Positions 52,401-61,400 of a DNA stretch of 64,000 nt are shown one piece after another. The DNA lies in assembly GCA_032718475.1 (NCBI GenBank), contig JAUCBJ010005969.1, forward strand, positions 16,116 to 80,115. The letters run 5' to 3'. Made by a program: the position numbers and the translations under genes. The notes beneath the pieces are model-generated. The model saw only the letters and a program-made list of their open reading frames with translations. It was not told the DNA's origin and searched no databases. Origin of the DNA: Nemertoderma westbladi (lineage: Eukaryota; Xenacoelomorpha; Nemertodermatida; Nemertodermatidae). Numbering within the stretch: position 1 is the first letter of the stretch; every line of letters starts with the position of its first letter.

Positions 52401-55400
52401 ATGTTAAAACATAAAATATAGAATAAAGTTCCAAAAAAGCTAATAGAAAAGCTTGAAAAAAAGGTCATAAAACACGCACTTAAACCTCATTCAGAATTTT
52501 TTTATAAAAATTTATAAAAAATCATGATTAGACTGGATGTATAAATTAGTGGTGGTGTGACATGAATGTCCTAGAAATTAAATTTGTTCATAATTTTTTA
52601 ATTACTGAATAAAGCTAAGTTAGTCAACCGTCTCACTTCAAAACTCACTTATATAAAATATAGAAAAGGCAAAAAAAACTAAAAAAATCTATAAAATAAT
52701 CCAAAAAAACAGCAAGAAAATTTAAAAAGCAGCTCGGAAACTGAATTTATCTAAAAGTTATTAAGCGATACTCCCATTCTCAAATACCCCGATCCAAAAA
52801 TATTTAAACTTAACGATTTCCTAGAATGTTTCGTAAACAAATACAAGCAGCACCAAAACATTCAAGTTTCGAACACATTATATCGATATCTACCAATAAA
52901 TTTCAGATGTCTTTAAAGATTTGAAATCCTTGTAAACCCTTTCCATAGAGAGCAACCCATCAAATCACGAAACGTTTGAATAATAACTGTAGAATGACTG
53001 GTGCGGTGATATTTTTAAATTATTTTACAAATTAATATAAAATTGCTTCAAAGCACAATGTTTAAATAATAATATATAATAAACGATTATATACCGGTAC
53101 CCCATTCCCCCAATCCTATTAGTTGTTCAGTTAATTATTATCAGCACTTCTGACGTCGGCATATCTGACAGTCGATGAATCACCTCCACCCGCTGACATA
53201 ATAAACCTCTCGTCTTGACTCTCAATAACCTTTACCGTCGCATCCTTCATTATCGACTCGCTCTCCAACACCTGCTGCAACCTCTCCCTCTGCTCATCGC
53301 TCTTTACGATCGTTATTAAACGAGAGGTTCTCTTCCTCGCGCGCCCGCGTACCTGCACCAAGGCGGTCACACTGGCCGGCGGCGCCAGTTGTATGACCAA
53401 CTCGCACTCTGGAAGATCCACCCCCTCTTCCGCCACACTCGTGGCCACTATAATACGGTATTTGTATTCTCGGATTTCTTTCAATGTTCTCTCCTGCTGC
53501 TTCACCGCCATGCCCCTGGTCGAGCAGAAGTCACCGATTTTAGCTCCATGCGCACCGTGGCCTACCAAACAAGCCACACTGAAACCAGAATCTTGTAAAG
53601 CTAAGTCGTTTTCCAGTTTTTCGGACAAATACCAAGCGACAATCCGCGTTCTTACCAGCAATAATATAACATCTTTACTCATCATTGAAGGAGCTTCTGT
53701 CAGTAGCAACGCCTTAATTTTACTATAAACAGATTCGGGATTTCCAATGTTAATGATTTTATATAACTTAGATATAATATTATGCAAGTGGGAAAATGGT
53801 AAACCAACACACATCCTCTGTAGTCTCGATATATTATTATTGTCTGCCGGCATGTATAACTCGTATAATTGCTTGTAACAACTTTCCAAGCTGCAAATAT
53901 CAAGAACTATCAAGCTATCGATTATTGTTACTAAGTGATTCAACAACAAGGTATCACTGTCTCCTGAAGCCCCCCGCTCATTGGCTATCTTCTTTAACAC
54001 GGTGGTTAATTTGTTGTGGAGGCTACTAAGATGCTGCAATCTGGTTTCCTCAGACATAATTTCCTCTGAACTCGGAAAAACAACACCGAAATTAGGGAGA
54101 TTCGCTAAACAGAGCAGAGAGTACCTCAGCAATTCCTGCAAAATAGTTTCCTCTTCGGAAGTTTTGGGAACCACGAGTATGTCGATGTTAGTTAAACTGG
54201 AAACCGACTCCAAATCAACGATATTGTCTTTTACAACTCGCAATGTTGCGTCCCCGAAGTCCCGCAATAACAACCGCAAACGTGCAATAGTATCTCGAAG
54301 AATCGAACTCCCAGCAGGAGAGGCCGTTAACCCAAGGAGTTTCGGTCGCGACTCTACTGCCGTTTTCTTCAAATAGACCTCCAATATCTTCTTGTAGGGG
54401 TGATTCAACGTGCAGTGGTGAGCTTCATCGAAAACAACAAGAGAAAGATCAGACCAACGAACTAAAGATTCGCTCAGTAAATTCAAATAATACGCGGCGG
54501 TAGCAACTAAGATATGTTGCGAGTGAATGTGGTCACCAGTGATGTCTTGTTTGTCGCCACAGAGACTGCCGATTGTCAACTCTCGTCCATTGACGATAAC
54601 GTTACGCAGTTCTTCCTTGAGGTACTGACTCTGCTGCAAGACTAGCAAAACTTTATCCACAAGGAAGACAATCTGCCTCTGAGGGTTTAATTGCAACATT
54701 TTCGATATAACCATCGCGGATATCAGTGTCTTTCCAGTACCTGTAGGCAAGAAGATTACAGAAGAACTGTCGTACATTACTTTCTGGTACAATTCAACTT
54801 GATATGACCTGGGTTTTGTCAATGTTAGATTATAGTAGTCAGAATGATTTGCTCGCTTTTTTATTGGGCTATCATAAGTTCTTTCCGGGGCTTTCCCGAA
54901 CATGGCGACTTTCGCTTTGTGTTTTGTGCCATTGAAATGATCTCTAGACTTCGCCTGCGAATCCAACAGCACCACGCAAATCTTACAAAAGTATGGTAAT
55001 ATAGTATCTGAGGATATCGAACTAGTAGAGTCATTGCATTGATAACTGGGGGTTTCTGATTCGGTTATACTTATTCTCGATAAAGATTCTTCCAGCTTTA
55101 CCATGCTAAAAGTCTCATCACCTGTGTTTGTAAAACTAGTTCTAGTGCATCCTACGTCGCTTGCATCATTTGGTCTTGTATTCATAGGCTGAAGAATATC
55201 TGAAATTATAAAATATTATAAAAATAAATGTTTGACTTAATTTGATTACATATTTAGTCCAGTCAATCTAATGAAAAAAAGGCGGTAACCCACAACTAAT
55301 TCGCAATTCATCAGAACCAATTTTTTTGATTCTACAATATCTTGCTAATATCAACAAAAAGTCTATAAAAATTAATTATGCGGATCACTTTCAATTAAAT

Positions 55401-58400
55401 GCTTCCTTCCTTCGCAACAGGGATTTTACATAGCAACAAGGGGTCCATTGGTGGGAATTCCCCAAATTTGGTACAGAAAAAACTTTACAGCATATTAGAG
55501 CGTAAGAGCTTATATACACAACTTCTCTATCTCTACGAACGGGGTGCATGTAACTTCGCCCATCGGATTTGTCGACCTCAATAACCCTTATCCCCCCCCC
55601 CCCCCCCCCAAAAAAAGATTTATTATATATGATAAATTATTGTGGTTTTAAACTAAAACATAATTATATACCTATAAAACTATAAATAAATTAGACCTAA
55701 AATAAATACACCAATCACAATTTTATTTTGTGAAATGAATTGCAGCATATTTATTGTGTAAGTAATTAAATTATTCTGGAACATCAATAATTTACCACGT
55801 ACTCTTCCCTGCTGTTCCTTTTGTTTGGTTGTGTTAAGCAAATTAATGTAGTTAGAAATATTTAAACACTTAATAATTAATATTCTTGAATATGGTCAAT
55901 TAAAAAGTTACATAAATGAAAAAAAATGTAGTATCCAAAAAATGGGGTTCGGATTGATTGCGAATTACTTTCGAGTTTTATGCTAAATTGACTCGCCTAA
56001 TTACAGCTTTGGGATTCATGGTTGCTAGCTAAGCTGGGGGTACGCTAAAGTGTACGTTAAAATTTATCAGTGCTGAAATTGTAGTGTTTGTTAAAATAGG
56101 TGCAAAAGCTTTTTACTTTTATCAATTCCTATAGGCCTAATAAATTTTGATCAAAATATAACACCTGTTTCTTAACAATAAGGTATGTATATAAGTACGG
56201 TAAATAGATATTAATATGTGGAAATTAATACTGGAGTTGCGAAATAACTGGGATTACACCCTATTCTTAATAGGCCTACCGGTATAATATCCCTTCCCTA
56301 ATACAAAATAATATACAGCAAAAGTAAATAAGAATCATATATGCTCAGCTCAGTATACTCACACTCACACGGATTATAACAATTACAATTTATTTTATTT
56401 TATTTACCTTTTTCTGTATCAAAGTCCTTGGAATCATCAACTTCTGAATCACCAGCGTCTGCCTCTCTATAAACTGCTTCGGGTGAGCAAATATACTTTT
56501 CTCGATAAGCCAGTTCCACCTTATTCACGTGCTTTTTGCTCGAAACGTGGTCTAATTTTGGAGCCAATCCACTTAAGGTTATATCACATAATGTGCATTG
56601 AGAGCTTATATGAATCATTTTATTCGTTTCTTCAAAAAACTGGTCTAACGATTTATTTACACTGGAATTTGTAGCGAAATTTTCAGTCAAAAAACTAATT
56701 ATTTCAGCAACTGGTGTAAAGGATATATAATTAGCAACGGTTCTTGTGTGAGACTTTCCCTCGATATGACTAACGGCCACAGACCGTCCACTCATCGATT
56801 TCACGCGACACAAAACGCACTTAAACGTTGTTAACACCCTGTCATTAATGAGCGATTCGGTGTGCTTCATATTAATACTGGAGTTTGTTGAAGTTATGGA
56901 CTTGGTATCCGATGTCATCATTATTGTTGGCGTTTGCTGTAAATTTGATGATATTGGCGTAATCATTGAACACTTTGTATCATCATTGCCACCTTCGGGT
57001 GGAGAGCGCTGTACTGTTGGTACTACTGCAATAACATTGGGTCTTCCAAAGTGTTTAGGGACCACCTATTAATTTTTGACATGTTGTTAACTGATTTTGG
57101 CATCGATCAGATGAGGTCTCTATCATTGATTAATCATTTGATTAATACAATTAAATTTAGATTTGATTAAACAATTTGATTGATATCATTGATTAACTAG
57201 TATATTTTGAATTTTGGATAGGTTCGGTTTAGTTTAGGGGTAAAAAAATGGACAATAATAATTTGTGCGAAATTTCTGAACTTTTGAGACAGTTTAATTA
57301 GTGTTAATGTTTAATTATATGTTACCTAATTCAAGGTTTATCTTATGGATGTTTATTTAATTAATTTAATTAGAGGGTAACTTACTTGTGTACCCTTATG
57401 AAAATCTGGTGTACGAAATTAAATTAAATTAAATTGACCTACATAAAAGGGGCGTGCCGGAAGTGTTTGTATAGGTGGTCCAGAGACACTTACAGCTTCT
57501 ACCCTTAACGTCTGACTCCTTTTGTTTTATTTTATGATCCAAGGAAAGTAAGTGGGCTTGGCACTCCTGGTCGTCATTAAATGACAACCCGCAAACCCGA
57601 CAATCGAGTTTACTTATTTCTACTGGGCCGACATTTCCAGAAGTTGGGCCTACGTGGTCGACTACAGTCATTTCTTCTTTGAACTTTATATTTTTTTCTT
57701 TTGTTGACGCATGCTTCTCACTTTGTAAATGTTTTTTCAAAACCTCTTCTGTATTGCAAGCAATGAGGCAATCATTACAAAATGGTTGATTGGGGTTTAA
57801 CTTTAGACTTGCTATTACTTGGATTCGGCGATTGTGTTCTTTGCCAGTAATATGCGCCTTGTATGCGGATTGGCCACTCACTTTCGAGCAGCAAATGTCG
57901 CAGTACGGACGATATATTTCATTTGTTTCACTAGCTGGTCTGATTCCTGGGAGGGTGATATCCGAAACATGTGCAGAACTGGACATCGGCAATCCAACTG
58001 TACTTGAAGGAGTACCTGCTGCGAGATGTGGCATTGGTAGGTTTATAGGTCTACCAGGGGATTCTCGACTAAATGAATACCCTCCAGTTTGTAAGTCGCA
58101 GTCGCTGAGTTTTGATGTCATGCTATCTTTGAATTTCTGATTTTTTAACTTTGTTTCGAAATGCTTTGGGCTTGCCACATGTTTCATTAATATATCCGCT
58201 GTGTCACATCCAACACTACATTCAGAACAAAACGGTAGAGTGGGAAATGTCTGGTGTTTCCGAACAGCGTCAACTCTGCGTATATGGTCCTTACCAGTCA
58301 TGTGCGCCTGCATATGCGATTGTCCATTAAATGTTGTACAACATATATCACATGATAGAGATGATGCAATTTGAGGTTGTACAGCCGACATGCCCAGAAA

Positions 58401-61400
58401 ATTTGTGATACCAGTAGGTGGTGGTCCTACCTTTGTTTTCTCTGAAGTAGTATTGTATTGTTGGTTGGCCGTTTCCGGTACTTCCCATATTCCATCATTG
58501 CAGGCAGCGTTGCCACTGGCACTGGGTATACCGGTAATATTTGAACCTGAGGCGACCATCATAAATTTATGACGTGATGTTGTTAAATGTGCGTCATACT
58601 CATCATCATCATGACATTGTACATCACATGCATTGCAGTGTCTCTTTTTATCCCTTGTCGTTGTCGTAAATCCTGGAGGTGGTTGTATAGGCCTTGTCGT
58701 AGGCCTACCGATAAGTCCTGGAGGTGGTTCTACAGGCCTAATGATATCACCAGGAGCAAAGTTTCGCAAAGCATCGGCGGCTTTACGATGTTTCGCGGAC
58801 TTAAAATGCTGTTCTTGTGGATCGCGACCATTTAATGAGACACGGCAAATTTTACAGTCATAAATACCGTTATACATTATAGATTTGTGATGTAGCCATG
58901 GATGGCAATCATTTCTTTAGGCCTACTTATTCACGAGAAATTACACCAGAAAACTGGATTTAAAAATGCGAAATTTCAGTAGCCTGCCTTCTTCCGGTAC
59001 TGTACTAGAGAAAACCGCCATGCATGACCATCTGACCATGGCTTTAATTCAGATAGGGGGGGGGGGGGGGGGGGAACTGAACGCAATAAAAATGCATCCC
59101 TCTCCAGAGGAAATTCGACGCAAATAATGAATAACAGCTGATTTGATTACTCTCAAAAATAAAACTGTAACCTGCTGACCTGTTCTATTGTGTTTAGTTT
59201 ATTGTTTTGGTTAAAATAACGTGCCACTGTAACCTGCTCCTTTCCCTAAATTGAGAATTTAACATTGACTGATTGAGGCGGGATATTAATTCTGTAATTC
59301 TGTAATTCGCCACGGCTGCAAGGCGGGTTTTGCGTCCAGTTCACCCCCCCCCCCCCCCCCCCCCCTGTCTCCTTTTAATCAGTCTGTCAGTTAATTACAG
59401 GCTAATTTAAGATTATAGGCCTACTGTTACTGTGTTATAGCTGTATAGTATAGACCTACTCCTGTATTCAGGTAGGCCTATTCTCAGACAGTCAGACGAC
59501 TCTGTCTGTGGCACGGCACAAGACAAGGCAGCAAGGGGGGACTACCTGTACGGCGGTACCGGCTGACCGGTACGGACTGATTGCCAATTATGCAATTGTT
59601 AGCCCTACCGGTATGCTTGCCTGCTAGTACAGTAGGCAGTTAGTTAGTTAGAATACAGGAATAGAACAGAGTACTAGTCCGGTAGTCAGATATCAGACAG
59701 AGTACTGGCTGACTGGAGTATAGCCAGACTGCCAGATAGCTCTGTAGTAGGCCTACTGGCAGACTGGCCTATGTGTATGTCAGTATGTACAATGTAGTAG
59801 GCCTTAGTACGACAGTACGAAGTACAAAGTACAGTGCTATGTTGTCAGGCCGTGGCACTACTGCAGTGCAGTACAGGCACGGCAGTTGTTGTATAGTACT
59901 GTAGTAGTAGTACTAGTAGTAGACACTAGACAGCAGACTGGACTGGCAGACAGGTCTACTACTACTATGTACTAAATACAGAAATTGGTTGACGAAATAG
60001 GACATAGGCCTACCCCTTGTCAAGGACACAAACTTGTTGTGTTGAGAACAATAATTATGATGATGATGATGCTGATGCTGATGAAGTTACATGAAAATGT
60101 GTTTTCTTTTGTATAAATTGTAAAGTAAACCAGTAAATGAAAAGCGAAATCTATTAATTTATTCATTAATAATTCGTTGGAAATCGAAAACTATTTACAT
60201 ACAGTAAGTAACTACTGTACAATGGGCATATTGGCATTTCATAAAATTATGTAATGGACTAATGGTAAGATAACATTCCTCGTCGCTATAGTGACGCGAA
60301 TCAATAGTAACTATATACATACGTACGTCGGCCCATGTGAATAATACCAGACTTTCTGCTGTTATATTTCACTTTGCAGTTACCCCCATGTGAAGAATAC
60401 CAGGTTTTCACCAAAAACACAGGTTACAGAAGGCGCTGAATCTAACCAAAACAATAAACGAATTTATGTATATGGTACAGGTTATAAGACAGAAATAAGC
60501 GCTATAAAACACTTAATAAAGATAAATTAAAAAAAATAAAAAATCTTCATATATAAAATATCCTATAAGAATGTCGACCGAAAAGTGTAAATCCTGGTAT
60601 TCTTCACGTGGGCGTCTTATAACCTGTATAGATACATATTCGTTTATTGTTTTGGTTAAAATCCACCCTTCTGAATCCTGTGTTTTTAGTGAAAACCTGG
60701 TATTCTTCACATGGAGGTAAACTGCAAAGTAAAATATAACAGCATAAAGTCTGGTATACTTCACATCGGCCAGACCTTCCGGATGTCAATTGCTGTCCAC
60801 CACTTTTCATCTCGTTCATCGGCTCCCATACAACAAGGATAAAGTTATACGATGAGTCTACAGATTAGTCTAGCAGCTGTCGCCTGTTAGACTGTGTGTT
60901 GTGCAATGCCTTGTTTGTTAAGGAAACATTGTATTTTATGCCATGAACTCGGCAGCATCTTGGTGTCAGGGCCGGATTAATGGGGGGGGGGGGGGGGGGG
61001 GGCAAGGGGCCCGGGCCACCCACCAAGAGGGGCCTCCCACCAATTCCACCAATACGGCCATAAATTTAATAATAATATAATTATAACGAACCTGCCTATT
61101 AATAGGCCAGGGTAGTACTTGTCAAGAGTTAAGCCGTTCAAAAACACGATGTGGGGTGTGTGGGGTGTTGGTGTGTGTATGTATAACCATCCAATATCTC
61201 AAAACTCAAAGCAGGTGCGCATAAATTTTAATACCAAACTCTACATAAATTTTGGTTGCGCACAAGACTGTATATTTTTTGTGGCGTTGCGATCACGGGG
61301 TCACTGAAAAATAGCGGTTTTGAAAATTGTCGAATTTAACCGATTTCAACTCGTCGAGTATGCAGCAACTTTTTTATTTAGGCTATTCAGTCATTTGAGC

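Noticed and set aside
53389-58863. + strand frames opposite the helicase and finger exons
   Set aside because: Shadows of conserved - strand exons; no motifs.
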